From: Stereum hirsutum FP-91666 SS1
Lineage: Eukaryota; Basidiomycota; Agaricomycetes; Russulales; Stereaceae
Assembly: GCF_000264905.1 (NCBI RefSeq)
Contig: NW_006763131.1
Span: 37,198-87,568, forward strand
DNA length: 50,371 bases
Direction of reading: 5' to 3'
Below are positions 22,364 through 33,626 of the stretch, piece by piece (position 1 is the stretch's first letter; the number at the start of each line of letters is the position of its first letter). Below the pieces are notes generated by a model that saw nothing but the letters and a program-made list of their open reading frames with translations, did not search any database and was not told the DNA's origin. The translations under genes and the position numbers were made by a program.

Positions 22364-25122
22364 TCAACGTCTCCTCTCATCCCTCAACCTCCTCTTCTCC
22401 TCCAGTCTATACGACCCGCTCGTCACCACGCCCGTCAAACCTTGTCCATCGTCCGGTACTCCCATATCTACATTCCACCAATAGGATCAGTATGAGAACG
22501 AAAGAGACGGAGAATGAGAATGTACGAACCACGACATAGTCTCCCGCAATGTTCTATCCAGAGCGCGCCGAGCCATTGTCCCAGCTTTCCGTTCGCTAAA
22601 CATTCAAAGTCCCGAAAAGATTAGTTAGCCATGGAGGAGAGAGGGAAAGAAGATGCTTACCTGGTCCGAAGAGCCGTCTGCTCCAGACGGCATGCATACT
22701 TATCTCCTTATTCGCCATCTCGGGCGAAGGAAGTGGAGTTGGGAGGAGTGAGAAGAAGTAGTCTGCGATCCTATTAGAATGCCGTTAGTACATATACTAC
22801 GAAGGATATGGGTGTGGCAGAAGTGAGAAAGCGACAGGACGACGTACCAGTGCGCCTGAACGAGGAACAACACGTGGTTCGCTTTGCACGTCGGTACGCC
22901 TAAACTCGTACCAGTCCTCGTCAATTAACGACATCAAAAAAGCACCAGGGATGGAAGGGAAGAAAACATACCAGCCACAACGACGTCCCTCGGCTCCAAA
23001 TGGCTCGTCGGCACCATAAGTCTATAAAGCCTATACGGCGCCACCTCTTCTCTCACCTTCCCCTTCCCGTTCGCAATCCCATTCACCTGAACCGACACCG
23101 CGACGTTATCCTTCCCAGCCTCTCTCGCAGCATACCCCGGCCTCTGCCAAACCTCCGGTATCTCCCTCAACGTCCTCTGGTCCCTCAACAGCGCCTTCAA
23201 GCTCTCATCGTCCAGCTTCGCGAAAGTCTTCTCTCGTTCCGGTAACCCATCGGAGTCGATGTCAAGTTGATAAGTAAACGGTAGTCCGAGTTCCTCGACC
23301 AACGAAGGAGACAGAAATGGGTACGAGCCCGTGCGCCAGCCTGTGCCGAAAATGACGATATCGGCGGTGAGACTGAGTGGCTCAGGTTTGGTGGAGTCGA
23401 TGGTGAGCGTGTACGGCGATGCGGATGTAGATGAAGTGGTGGAAGAGGAGGTTGAGGTTTGCGTCATGTCGATAACTGTTCCCTTGACGAGTTTGAGTTT
23501 GCCCGATTGGACGAGTGCGGGAAAGGATGCTGGGCCGGGGAAGAGCGATCTATACGTACGTACGCCACACCGCATTGCGCCACACGAAAATCCAAACCAG
23601 TGAATTAGCCTCAGAAACCCGAACACAGCTGCAAGACGACGACAGACGAAGAGAAGAGAAAACAAAACTCACGATTCGCTCCACATCAAATCAACTCTCG
23701 GCTTCATATCAGCCATCTTACTCTCCTCCACCGTCCATCCACCCCAACTCTCGAAAACTTTTGTAGCCGCGTTGATCAGTCGTTTGTGGATAAAACTTCC
23801 GAGGAAGGTTGAATGGACAACGTAGCGAAAGAGAGATGAGATGGGGCCGCCGGTGTAGTACGATGATGGGTTCGAGAATCGGAACGAGAACCAAGAAGAG
23901 GTAGAGGCGTGGACGGGGTCGGGAAAGTATGGGATCGTTGAGGTTTTGAGCTGTTGGGTTGTGGATATCGGTGAAAATAAAACATCTAAAAGAGGGTAGA
24001 TACATACGCGTGTACCGACAGCACCAGCCGCGTCCGCTGGTTCGCCCGTCTTGGGATGCTTAGCAGCCGGTGGGGCGAGGTATGGAGGATTCCGGAGAAC
24101 GAGCGTGACGTCGTAGTCATGCTAAATGACCAGAGCAAAGGCACCGACGTTGATTGAATGGTTCCATACACAGCGAATGGTATGGGAAAAAGGGAAGACT
24201 CACCAATGCCAACCTCTCCGACGCGTCCAACGCGCTCTTACTCGCTCCAACAACGATAACCTTCCTCTTCTTCCCCATCAACGCTCTTTGGACAACCGGC
24301 TCACTCAGATGGGACGTATGTATCGCGAACGGCGTATCATCGTCGAACTCGAAAGCTTCCTGGGCAAGTGTTGCGCGCGGTGGAAGTAAGAACGGTCGTG
24401 CGAAGGAGGGGACAGCGGCATCGGAGAAGGATCCGGTAGCGATTATGAGTTTGTCGTAGTGATCTGTAGATGTATCCGATTTGAAGGCTGGGGTAGATGA
24501 AGTGTTGGGAGTAGATGGGGATGGGAGTGTGGCAGCGGTGATGTCCCAGCCTGAACCAGGGCCGGATGGTTGCGTAGCGGAGGTGATGTTGCAGAGCGTG
24601 CGTAGTTCGGCGCCGAGAGATGTTACTTGTCGAGCAGCGTGCTCCATAACATGGATCATGCCTTCTCCCTGTGCGATACATTAGACTTATGAAAGACAAG
24701 TTAACATAGTATGCACGAACGGTTGCCCCTGTATGAAATGAGGTTAGAAGGCGATCGTAGTGAGATGAGAGGACGTGGCGTACGAAAACCACCCGGCCCA
24801 GCACCGAGAGAGGGATCTCCACGAAACATGGCCTCTGCTGCTCCGTCATCGTCGAGCAGCATCTGCGTCCAGGAATTATTCGTGATGAGGCCATCGTACA
24901 CCCTACAAATCTACGTATCAATATTCACTTCAAATCGTCGTTTAAAGAAACAACGCACGAAGAAGAAGACCAAGTACCACCCGGAGTCGGATTCCTATCA
25001 TACAAGACGATCCTGACTTCTTTCCCGACGCGTCTGGCTGTCCTCAGGATGTTGAAGGCCGAAGCAAGACCAGAGATCCCAGCACCTACGATGGCCACCG
25101 AAAAGCCATCTGTTTCGGACAT
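22364..25122 (-). CDS. FAD/NADP-dependent monooxygenase (FMO-like), copy 2
   Basis: Related to copy 1 along its whole length. The start MSETDGFSVAIVGAGISGLA has the FAD Rossmann motif, followed by VLYDRNPTPGGTW. Next come GEGMIHVMEHAARQV, DKLIIATGSFSDA and the NADPH motif VIVVGASKSALDASERLA. The late part has DIVIFGTGWRTGSYPF, KTFAKLDDESLKALL, RPGYAAREAGKDN and APYRLYRLMVPT. It ends GLTGVVTSGSYRLEEKRR with TGA at 22364-22366. No frameshift was seen in the domains I could read, so both copies look functional. Its ATG is 392 bp from the divergent Baeyer-Villiger gene, so the two may share control. The substrate is unknown. Confidence 0.83.
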
Positions 25123-25514
25123 ATCCAGAGTGTTCGAGTTCGAACATCAAGTCTCCTCCCCAGGCCAACCGAGTATATCTGCATTTTAGGAGTAGCAGCA
25201 GCATGTTCGATAACTCCTATCGCGGTTGCACGACCCAAGCGACGCAGGCAAGCAACAGTGAGACGAGCGTTCGGTTCAAAGAGAGAACTCACGGAGGCGG
25301 ACGGCTTGACGGACGGATCCTTCCCGACGGGGATTTGCCGGAGCTCTTCCCGTCTATCCAGAAGGAGGTTGTTTGTGGCCCGACCACGCCCTCAGCTTGC
25401 TGCGAAATTCCCAGCGCAAGACCGTCTACGGTGAGTGAGAGCAGAGAAGGGTAGACTACTTAGCGCGACCACTTATCTCCACTTCTTGTTGCTACTTTTT
25501 CCATTTTACTCGCG
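25123..25514. promoter_or_regulatory. Divergent promoter between FMO copy 2 and the BVMO gene
   Basis: 392 bp with the two start codons facing outward. A regulator bound here could act on both flavoenzyme genes. I did not find a confident Gal4-type CGG(N)CCG pair or a clear TATA box on both sides, so this is a positional call. Confidence 0.4.
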
Positions 25515-28135
25515 ATGCCAGACGGTTCAGCAACTTCTTACGATGCGCCTCTTTGGCCGAGTGAGAACGCGAGAGGATACAAGATCCCAGAACAGGTCTT
25601 TGGAACGGTGAGAGCTTTTCTATTTATGTCGAAGGAATCGATGCTGACAGAGTTCTCAGTTGAAACCACTGAAAGTCATCGCTATAGGTGCTGGCATCTC
25701 TGGCATCTCTCTCGCTCACGATGTCCAGGAAAGAGGCCAAGGTATCGACCTCACGATCTACGAGATGGGCAACGACGTCGGTGGGACGTGGTTCTGGAAC
25801 AAGTATCCTGGCTGTCGGTGTGATGTTCCGTCTGTGAACTACCAGATGTGCGTCAAATTCAGTCTTTCCTGTTCGTTCTTACTCTGACGGATGGCGATGT
25901 GGTATAGGTCATGGTCACCGAACCCGGACTGGCCAGAGTTCTATGCGGAGGCGGATGAGATACACAAGTACTACAGGGGCCTCGCGGAAAAGTGCGTATC
26001 TTTCTCGCTCTTTTCTTCCATCTCGGTCGTCTAAAATGTTGCGGAAGGTTCGATCTCCTGAAGTACATCCACCTTGAACACGAAGTCATCCGAGCCGAAT
26101 GGGACGGTCAAGCTCACAGGTGGCGGTTACAAGTGCGACGAGCAGATCAGACGGTATTCGAAGACGATTGCGACGTCTTTATCAATGCTGGAGGTACGGT
26201 CCTTCTTCTTGATCCGTGGTCAAGTGCGCGGAGTAACGGTAGACTAGGCGTTTTGAACGCGTGGAAGTGGCCCGATATCAAAGGTCTGCACGACTTCAAG
26301 GGCACACTATGCCACACCGCCCGTTGGCCGAAAGATTTAGACCACAAAGGTACGTTCTCTTTATTTTGTTCTACACTCTTCGTCCTCGCGTTCTGACGCT
26401 TTATGGTATACAGGAAAGACAGTCGCCGTCGTCGGCTCAGGCTCCTCCGGCATCCAACTCCTTGCCACCATCCAGCCCGAAGTCAAGCAGATTTACCACT
26501 GGATTCGCAGCCCGACGTGGATCACGAGTGCGTTCGCGCAGAAGTATGCTGGACCTGGTGGGAAGAACTTCCAATGTACGTCGCAACATGCCTCTTCCTT
26601 CGATGTTCGACGATGTCCGCATTTTCTCGCCACAATCGTTCCTGCTATCGTACAAATTCTCATGGCCGATTGCTATGATACCTGTTCATAGATACCGACG
26701 AGCAAAAGAAATTATTCGCGGAGGACCCGAAACATTCGCTCAAGTATCGCAAGATGATCGAGTCGGAGCTCAACCAGCGGTTTAAGTTCATTGTACAGGG
26801 CACAGCGGAGCAAAAGGCTGCTCTCGAGGTGCGTCCCGATCTCTCTTATCTGTCTTTACGTTTGGTCGTGACTGCCTGACTGATACATATGGATGGCTAG
26901 TTTGCGAATGCGGACATGCGACGAAGGCTAGGAGGAGACCAGCGTCTCATCGACGCCATCGTTCCCACCAAATTTGTCGTCGGATGGTACGTCAACTCTC
27001 TCTGCTCCCTTTCCCATACTCCAACTAACTACCTCCCCAGCCGTCGTCCAACCCCCGGAAACGGCTACCTCGAAGCCCTCCTCCAACCGAACGTCCACAC
27101 CTTCACAAACGGCATGCTCCAACGCGTCACGCCCAAAGGCTTCATCGACTCCGAAGGAATCGAACACGAATGTGATATCTTCGTCTGCGCGACCGGGTTT
27201 GATACGAGTTTTAGGCCACGGTTTCCGGTTGTGGTGGATGGGGTGAATGTGCAGGAGAGGTGGAGGGAGTATCCTGTTGATGCGGTGAGTTTTTTGTTTG
27301 TTTGTGGTTCGATATGAATATGCAAAGAAAGAGAGGGAGATGCTGATGAGGTGCTTGGTTCGGTTGTAGTATATGAGTATCGCGATCAAGGGCGTCCCGA
27401 ATGTGAGTTTTATCGGTGAAGTCGGGTCATTCTACGATGGGATGTACTGACCTTTTCATTCGCAGTACTTCATGTATTACGGACCTCATGGACCAACGGG
27501 TCACGGATCCGGCGCTCCAATGATCGAAGCCTGTAAGCACTTCGCTCCTTTGTACCTTCGCTCAACTCCATCGACAAATTCTCTCCTCTTATACCTGTTC
27601 TAATTGCTCACGCACTTGCGTTTGTCAACAGATACACGCTGCTTCCTCCAGATCTTACGCAAGATCCAAACCGAGAACATCACCACCATGACGATCAACC
27701 CGAAAGCGGTGGACGACTTCAATGAGCATCGCGAGCTGTATCTCAAGCGCACAGCATGGGCAGGACGATGCAGTAGTTGGTTCAAACCCGGGCCCGATGG
27801 TACGTCTCCCATCCCTCCACCATCTCTCCTTCTCTCCCTTTCGCCTAGTTCAGTACGCTAATTCCTACCATGCATTTATTACGACGACCACAGTCGCACC
27901 GGTGATGTTCCCCGGCAACCGCATCCTCTTCATCGAGCTCCTCACCAATCCACGCTGGGAGGACTGGGACTACGAATACGGCTACGCGGGCAACCGGTTC
28001 GGGTATTGGGGGAATGGGTTCACGATGCGGGAGTTGGATGGGAGGGATACGACGTTTTATTATGGGTTGTTGGAGGATCATGTGGATGAGCAGCCGGATT
28101 ATGAGGATGTTAGGGCGCTTTATGCGACCAATTGA
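25515..28135 (+). CDS. Type I Baeyer-Villiger monooxygenase
   Basis: Thirteen exons with consistent phases: 25515-25607, 25660-25847, 25908-25991, 26048-26193, 26248-26349, 26414-26575, 26692-26828, 26901-26986, 27041-27284, 27370-27402, 27466-27532, 27632-27799 and 27894-28135. The product is 583 residues, typical for the family. It has the FAD motif VIAIGAGISGISLA, the GGTWFWNKYPGCRCDVPS stretch after it, the Baeyer-Villiger fingerprint FKGTLCHTARW (FxGxxxHxxxW), the NADPH motif VAVVGSGSSGIQ and the late FVCATGFDTSF motif. The enzyme inserts one oxygen next to a carbonyl, turning ketones into esters or lactones with NADPH, O2 and FAD. No signal peptide is evident, so it is probably cytosolic. 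The natural substrate cannot be told. Confidence 0.93.
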
Positions 28136-28457
28136 TAGATCATTTAGCGTTCGAAATGTAAGTGTATGTTGGGGTACTTGAGGGGGTATGTTGAGGGATG
28201 ACTCCGTGGTATCGTTGGGTTGTTTTTGTACTGTTACTATTCGGGGATTGTCTTTATGTCTGCGCATCACTCACGATTGGTGTGGCGGCAGATGAGAACG
28301 CGGTCACGTGCTCGTGGGTCAAGACAGTCGCGACTCGCCGTTCTTGCTAGCTTGCACCTTGACGGCTTGACCTTTCGCCCCTTTTTGGCGTAACATGCTT
28401 TGAAACCTACTTGATTAAGCCATTGCTGCCAATTCTGTATCGCTCAAGTTCATTGTC
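28136..28457. other. Spacer between BVMO and the RNase III-like gene
   Basis: Terminator region of the BVMO gene and promoter of the next gene. Nothing else is recognisable. Confidence 0.4.
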
Positions 28458-29646
28458 ATGCCTGGCAAGTCGGCCGACGCTCAGACGGAAGCTCGTGCTA
28501 ACCTCCAGAAGAAGATAACTGCCCTCATTGGCACGTATCAGCTCCCTCTACCTAGTCAATACCTCGAGGTCCGGGAAGTAAACGACATCACATTGGTGAA
28601 CAGAATCTCCCATGCGTTCAAGGGCGATTCCTGGATGTCGTGGTTCATCACAAATGAGCTCTGGAGATTGTACCCGAACGAATCTAGCGAACTGTACTCG
28701 GTGAGTATCAGTTTTGTCATTTCATATTTAGTGCAGAGTTGTCTTCTGAATGTCAGTCACATCTGTGTCTTTGGAATGTCGTAGCACATACGTGGAGTTC
28801 TAGTGTCTAATAAGACTTTCGCTGCTATCATGCGCGTGTACGGTGTTGAGGACTCCAACGGGAAAAGTTCGGCGGACGCGTTCGAGATGTTTGTCTCACT
28901 GCTGGTTGAGAAGAGTGGCGAAGATGGCTTGAAAGAGTGGGCTGGACCAACGTTTCTGCCTTTGATGCGAGCCGCTTATGGTGAATGCGGGACATTGAGG
29001 TGCGCACGTATCTTCTTCCGCACCGACCTAGGAAGAGACCATAACGTTTGTTCGCGTTCGTGGCAGACAGAAGCAGGAAGATATCCGAACGAGACTGTCA
29101 CAAGGCTCGGCGACGTCGGTGGCGATAGAAAAGTTGGAGATTATGCTTGGATGCTCAACATGTAGCATCAATGGCTTAGAGGTCATGGACGATACGGAAG
29201 AGCAGAACGGTACGAAAGCAAAGACTGTGACGAAGGTGAAGAAAAGCACGAAAAAGAAGCCTCGTAAATCAAGGTCAAGGCCGAAGGCGAAGCAGAACGA
29301 AGAGAAGGTGGCTAAGGCTGCGAAGGCTGCGAGGAAAGCTTCAAAGGTGAAGAAGAACCAGGAGAAGGCGGCGAAGGCTACCAAGAGAGCTTCAACGACG
29401 AAGAAGAACCAGGAGAAGGCGGCGAAAGCAGCGAAGGCTACCAAGAGAGCTCCAAAGACGAAGAAGAACCAGGAGAAGGCGGCGAAGGCTGTGAAGGCTA
29501 CCAAGAGAGCTTCAAAGACAAAAAAGAAAGCGAAGAAGGCGAAGCAGAAGTCGACTCGTGCGTCTGTTCTCCTCTCCACCCTCTTGTTCTCTGTCAATAT
29601 CCGTTGCTAATGTCCAAGATCTCATCGAATAGAGCGCACAAAGTAG
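28458..29646 (+). CDS. RNase III-like protein with lysine-rich repeat tail
   Basis: Four exons with matching phases (28458-28700, 28785-28999, 29067-29557, 29633-29646) give 320 residues. Residues ~45-150 follow the RNase III fold order: NRISHAFKGDSWMSWFIT in the place of the signature ERLEFLGDSVL, then ELWRLYP, HIRGVLVSNKTFAAIMRVYG and ADAFEMFVSLLVEKSG in the place of ADVFEALIGAIY. The GDS and the second acidic pair (D, E) are kept, but the first catalytic Glu of the signature is not visible, so nuclease activity is doubtful. The C-terminal third is a tandem repeat of KKNQEKAAKA-KATKRA-KT units, about 20 residues each, able to bind nucleic acid. No dsRNA-binding domain is seen. The last tiny exon is the least certain part. 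Confidence 0.7.
29240..29550 (+). repeat. Coding tandem repeat, lysine/alanine-rich
   Basis: Inside the RNase III-like gene, units containing AAGAAGAACCAGGAGAAGG recur at about 29350, 29400 and 29460, with shorter diverged copies on each side. They encode KKNQEKAAKA-type blocks. Unit number is likely to vary between strains. Confidence 0.8.
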
Positions 29647-30565
29647 TCTCTGCGAAGACACCACTTCCACCTGAAATTGGTCCACAATTCTTTACTACCT
29701 ATCTCTTCCCTCCCCCTCCCTTCTGGGCTTTTTGAGAACCGCCAGGATTCAAGTCATCATCACTGGCATACGCTTTCGTTCACGTTTCTTGTCATATCTC
29801 ATCGTTTCTGTCGTCATCTTTCACAAGGACCTTGGTCTGCTATCTTGCTTTTCGAATTGCTCTTGTCGTTTTTACAAGGATCTTGTTCTCTTATCTTGCT
29901 TTTGAATTGCTCTCGACTTCAACATAGGCGCCACCTGACAATTATTCTACCTTACCTGCCTGCATCTGTCTTCTGTCTGTTCGACTGAATGCCGATGTTC
30001 CTCATGCCACCTCTACTTACGTGCAGGATATGGTAGTCGCACACAAGCACAAATTCAATTCATACAGAGGTATGACTCTGAACATCAGAGGCAGTAAGCT
30101 GTTCAGTCACTTCAGATCGTCAAAATCTCCCCCTGCGACGACTTAGCACGTCCCGGCGTCGTGCCCGTCCGTTCTCCAGCGTAACGGGTTTCTATTGGGT
30201 TAAGACTTGTTTTCACGAGTCCAATCGTACGAGGCAGATCACTTTCGCCTATCTTATCTTTCTCGCAGTGTCCTCGACGCTCGCGCCTCGCCCATCGAGA
30301 TGAGTCCCCCGGACGGAGATTGCCGACCTGCGGTTTTAGGGACTTGGCCCGGCGGACGCAGCTCCTGCTCCCCAGCTCCTTCGTCGTCCCTGCAGGTCGG
30401 TACATTCTTTTATTACACGCCCTCGGCGTCTTACTGATCCTGATTTATCTTCTTCTTCGTTCTCGCAGGCACACGAGCTATTTTTTCATTGTATTATTCG
30501 CATAGCGTTCGCTCTCCGCATCTAAATAATCATTTTTCATCCCACGGAAAATTTTTCACCGACTT
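29647..30565. other. Region upstream of the DIRS element
   Basis: This holds a two-copy ~51 bp tandem repeat (about 29823-29923, with CTTATCTTGCTTTT-like words) and then pyrimidine-rich DNA that may be the 5' untranslated part of the retrotransposon. I could not find the element's left end. A weak inverted match exists between about 30220-30241 and 34793-34816. Confidence 0.4.
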
Positions 30566-31813
30566 ATGTCCAATGAAGAACAACTCCCAACCCTCCAAAA
30601 GTCCACCATCGACAAGATCACCGTCGAGGTGGAGAAGTTTCGACGATCCCAATGCACCGAAGAAGACGCCATCAGCGTTATCTCAGAGATCGTCTATCTG
30701 GAAGGGACAGCTGCCGGTATCGAACCATCCAAATGCCGCAGTGCCTGTAAGAGTTACGTCGAGACCATCAGAGAGATCTCGCGGGATCTCGAACGGCGGG
30801 TCCCTTTCGCTTCTCGCCAGACTAGGAATGGACCCAGGGAAGGGGACGACGACGACGGGAGACAGCACCCATCTAACCGCACTGGGAACGACGAGCCATC
30901 CGATCCCGCTCTTAGATCGGATCAAGATGCCGCTCGACGCGAGGTTGAGCGACGTCTTCGGAGAGCCCGAGACCAGCTCGAGGATGACGGGGACGAGGAA
31001 GACGAGAGACCTTCCAAACGGACCTTCGATGAGAAACTCCTCCCTTGGGTCAGCAGTTCATCCTCCATGTCAATCCTCCCCGCCGCATTGCTTGAAGCCA
31101 ACAAGCTCAAATCAAATTACCGCGCGGACCTCCCGACTTCCCTCCAACGTCTCCATGACGCCATGGACCTACCCCAATTCCCTCGCCCTCTCTGGAAGGA
31201 CCTCCTCCAAGGCTTCTATGTGGACTTCGACAAACTCTCGTCCACCATCAGATCCATCAGCGGCGACGCCACTGAACCTAGGCGCCTTGGAGAATTTGAA
31301 GTCCATTCCGATACGGTTAAGATCACTCGACGCGTCACAGATAAGCTCGAGTGGATCGAGGCCTATTCCATGTACGCCGAAGCCGTCAAGTTTGCTTTTC
31401 CCTGCCGAGAAAAGGAACTCCTCGGGTATGGCCACAATATTGCCAAGCTCTTTGCAGGGACCGCGCCTCGTTTCCACTGCACGGTTCTCGAATACGATCG
31501 CGCGATCCGTACTAGAGTCGGCCGATCAAACAACTTCCAACTCACCGATTCAGCCGAGTTCGACGATCTCGCGAAGGCTCACATGTCGCCCATCGGCATT
31601 GCCGCCCAATCTATCTTCGGATTCCAGGCCAAACCCTCTTCTGTGCCGAAAGCGCCCAGGCTCCCCACTACTCCCTCCACCGGCGAGATCTGTATACGCT
31701 TCAACATGGGCCGCAAACACGGCGACAGATGCCCTCACAAACATTGCTGCTGGCTCTGCCACAGTACCGAACATGGCGAATGCGACTGTCCACAGCGCTC
31801 CGGTCCTGCGTGA
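30566..31813 (+). CDS. DIRS ORF1, Gag-like protein
   Basis: 415 residues without introns. The N-terminal half is charged and helical (TVEVEKFRRSQCTEEDA, EVERRLRRARDQLEDDGDEE). The C-terminus has a Cys/His cluster: CIRFNMGRKHGDRCPHKHCC followed by WLCHSTEHGEC, the arrangement I associate with Gag-like proteins of DIRS elements, which probably binds nucleic acid. It overlaps ORF2 by 41 bp in another frame. Confidence 0.8.
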   Translation: MSNEEQLPTLQKSTIDKITVEVEKFRRSQCTEEDAISVISEIVYLEGTAAGIEPSKCRSACKSYVETIREISRDLERRVPFASRQTRNGPREGDDDDGRQHPSNRTGNDEPSDPALRSDQDAARREVERRLRRARDQLEDDGDEEDERPSKRTFDEKLLPWVSSSSSMSILPAALLEANKLKSNYRADLPTSLQRLHDAMDLPQFPRPLWKDLLQGFYVDFDKLSSTIRSISGDATEPRRLGEFEVHSDTVKITRRVTDKLEWIEAYSMYAEAVKFAFPCREKELLGYGHNIAKLFAGTAPRFHCTVLEYDRAIRTRVGRSNNFQLTDSAEFDDLAKAHMSPIGIAAQSIFGFQAKPSSVPKAPRLPTTPSTGEICIRFNMGRKHGDRCPHKHCCWLCHSTEHGECDCPQRSGPA

Positions 31814-33626
31814 GACGAAGCGCCCCCGGTACTATCGCAATATGGTCTGGAACACTTCTTCGGCGTTCCTGACTCCATCAAACACAGCCACGTTATTTCT
31901 GCCGCCTCTTCCTTCCCCACCCGCTCCTGATGATCCTGCCTTCGCTGTCACTCGGGCCACTATCGCGGCGCACCCCGATCTTTTCAAGATCGTGACGCCC
32001 ATCAACGCCGATCGGTTCTCTCGTCTCCTCGCACGACACCCGAATCGGCTACTGGTGGCGTCCGTCGTACGTGGCTTCAAAGAAGGATTCTGGCCCTTAA
32101 TGGATTTGGGCGAAGAAGAGTGGTATACGCGTCCCTTCCCGGAACGTGTTTCTGCGCAGGAGGAGCGCAACTTTCTTATCGCTCAGGTACGGAAGGAGGA
32201 AGCGTTGGGGAGGCTTTCCCATGTTTTCTCACGAACAAACGAACCTTTGTGGCCCGGTATGTGCGAAGTACCCGTTCACGCGGTCCCTAAACCGGATTCG
32301 GACGACTTCCGCATGGTCATAGATCAATCTGCTGGCCCCGGCGCCCCTAACGACGCAATCCCACGCGACGCTGTTAATATCAAACTCGACAATGTCCAAC
32401 ATCTTGGCCACAACATCCTCGCCACCCGCCAAAGAGGCCTCGTTCCGCGACTTCTCTTCAAGAGCGATGTCGCAGGCGCCTTCCGAATCGGCCCTGCTCA
32501 TCCGCTTTTTCAGGCTCGGCAAGTTATCACTGTCAATGGAGAGCGACGCGTCGACCGTTGTAATAACTTCGGGAATCGCGCGGCCGGCTATCTCTTTTGC
32601 GTCATCATGGGACTGATTCTCTGGATTGCCGAACACGAGTGGGGGATTGAGGGTTTGTTGGCATACGTCGATGACGTTTTCGGAGTAGAGGACGAGGAGG
32701 AGTTAGAGTGGTATGAGCCGTACGGAGAGTTTTACCCTCGGAAACAGGCTAGGCTGCTTTGCCTTTGGGATTATATTGGCGTGCCTCACGAGAAGCGCAA
32801 GCAGCTAAATGGACGTGCCCTGAAGATCATTGGTTTCCGCGTCGATCTTGACGATCTTTCAATCTCGATCGAGAAGGACTCGCGCCGTCTCCATGCCACG
32901 GCCATTCGGGACTTCCTCGCAGTGCGTCATCGGCCCCTGGTGGAGTGGCAGCGTATTCTCGGCTGGGCCAATTGGTTTTTGAACGTGGATCCCCTTCTCC
33001 GGCCCGGACTCCAGTCTGCGTACGCGAAGATTCGAGGGAAGAATGCCAGGAACGCGCCAGTGTTCCTGAACGTGGCGGTTAGGAAGGATTTGGGATGGTT
33101 TGCGGATCAGGTGGTGAGGTCGCGGGGCGTTTTCATGTTGGAGGTCTCGGATTGGGGTATTGGGGAGGCCGACCTGTGCATCTGGACGGATGCGTCGGGA
33201 GTCGGTCTAGGTTTTTGGTGTGGTGAAGAGAAGTTGGGTTTCCAAGCGGAACGTTTCGATTTCCCTCGCGCCGCGGGCGGAATTTTCTACTTTGAAGCAT
33301 TAACGGTGGTTTCGGCTCTAGAGTGGGCGTGCGCCCGCCTAACGCGCCCGAAACGACTCGTTATCTTTTGCGACAATACCAACGCGGTCAACGTCTTCGA
33401 CAAACTCAAGGCCGACGAACCGTACAACGACATTCTCTTCTACTCTATCCAACTTCGTCAACACTATGGAGTCGATCTTCGCGTGGTCTGGATCAGAAGC
33501 GAAGAGAACCCGATCGCAGATGCAATCTCGCGATTCGATCTCGGAACAGTACGTCGTCATGCACCGGGCGCTCGTATCTTGACATTTCAACCCCCTCGTC
33601 TGCCGCTGGGGGCGGCTGGATTATGA
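31773..33626 (+). CDS. DIRS ORF2, reverse transcriptase and RNase H
   Basis: 617 residues counted from the ATG at 31773; the frame is open much further upstream, but that part is out of frame with ORF1 and is its shadow. The reverse transcriptase has VPKPDSDDFRMVIDQS, the catalytic Asp in LLFKSDVAGAFRI and the YVDD box in LLAYVDDVFGV. The RNase H part has its acidic residues in IWTDASGVGLGFW, FEALTVVSALEW, VIFCDNTNAV and NPIADAISR. All catalytic residues are present. The stop TGA shares bases with the start of ORF3 (ATGA), which suggests coupled re-initiation. Confidence 0.9.
   Translation: MANATVHSAPVLRETKRPRYYRNMVWNTSSAFLTPSNTATLFLPPLPSPPAPDDPAFAVTRATIAAHPDLFKIVTPINADRFSRLLARHPNRLLVASVVRGFKEGFWPLMDLGEEEWYTRPFPERVSAQEERNFLIAQVRKEEALGRLSHVFSRTNEPLWPGMCEVPVHAVPKPDSDDFRMVIDQSAGPGAPNDAIPRDAVNIKLDNVQHLGHNILATRQRGLVPRLLFKSDVAGAFRIGPAHPLFQARQVITVNGERRVDRCNNFGNRAAGYLFCVIMGLILWIAEHEWGIEGLLAYVDDVFGVEDEEELEWYEPYGEFYPRKQARLLCLWDYIGVPHEKRKQLNGRALKIIGFRVDLDDLSISIEKDSRRLHATAIRDFLAVRHRPLVEWQRILGWANWFLNVDPLLRPGLQSAYAKIRGKNARNAPVFLNVAVRKDLGWFADQVVRSRGVFMLEVSDWGIGEADLCIWTDASGVGLGFWCGEEKLGFQAERFDFPRAAGGIFYFEALTVVSALEWACARLTRPKRLVIFCDNTNAVNVFDKLKADEPYNDILFYSIQLRQHYGVDLRVVWIRSEENPIADAISRFDLGTVRRHAPGARILTFQPPRLPLGAAGL

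Noticed and set aside
30489..31772. Upstream extension of the RT frame before 31773
   Set aside because: It lies over ORF1 in another frame and has no recognisable domain, so it is treated as a shadow.
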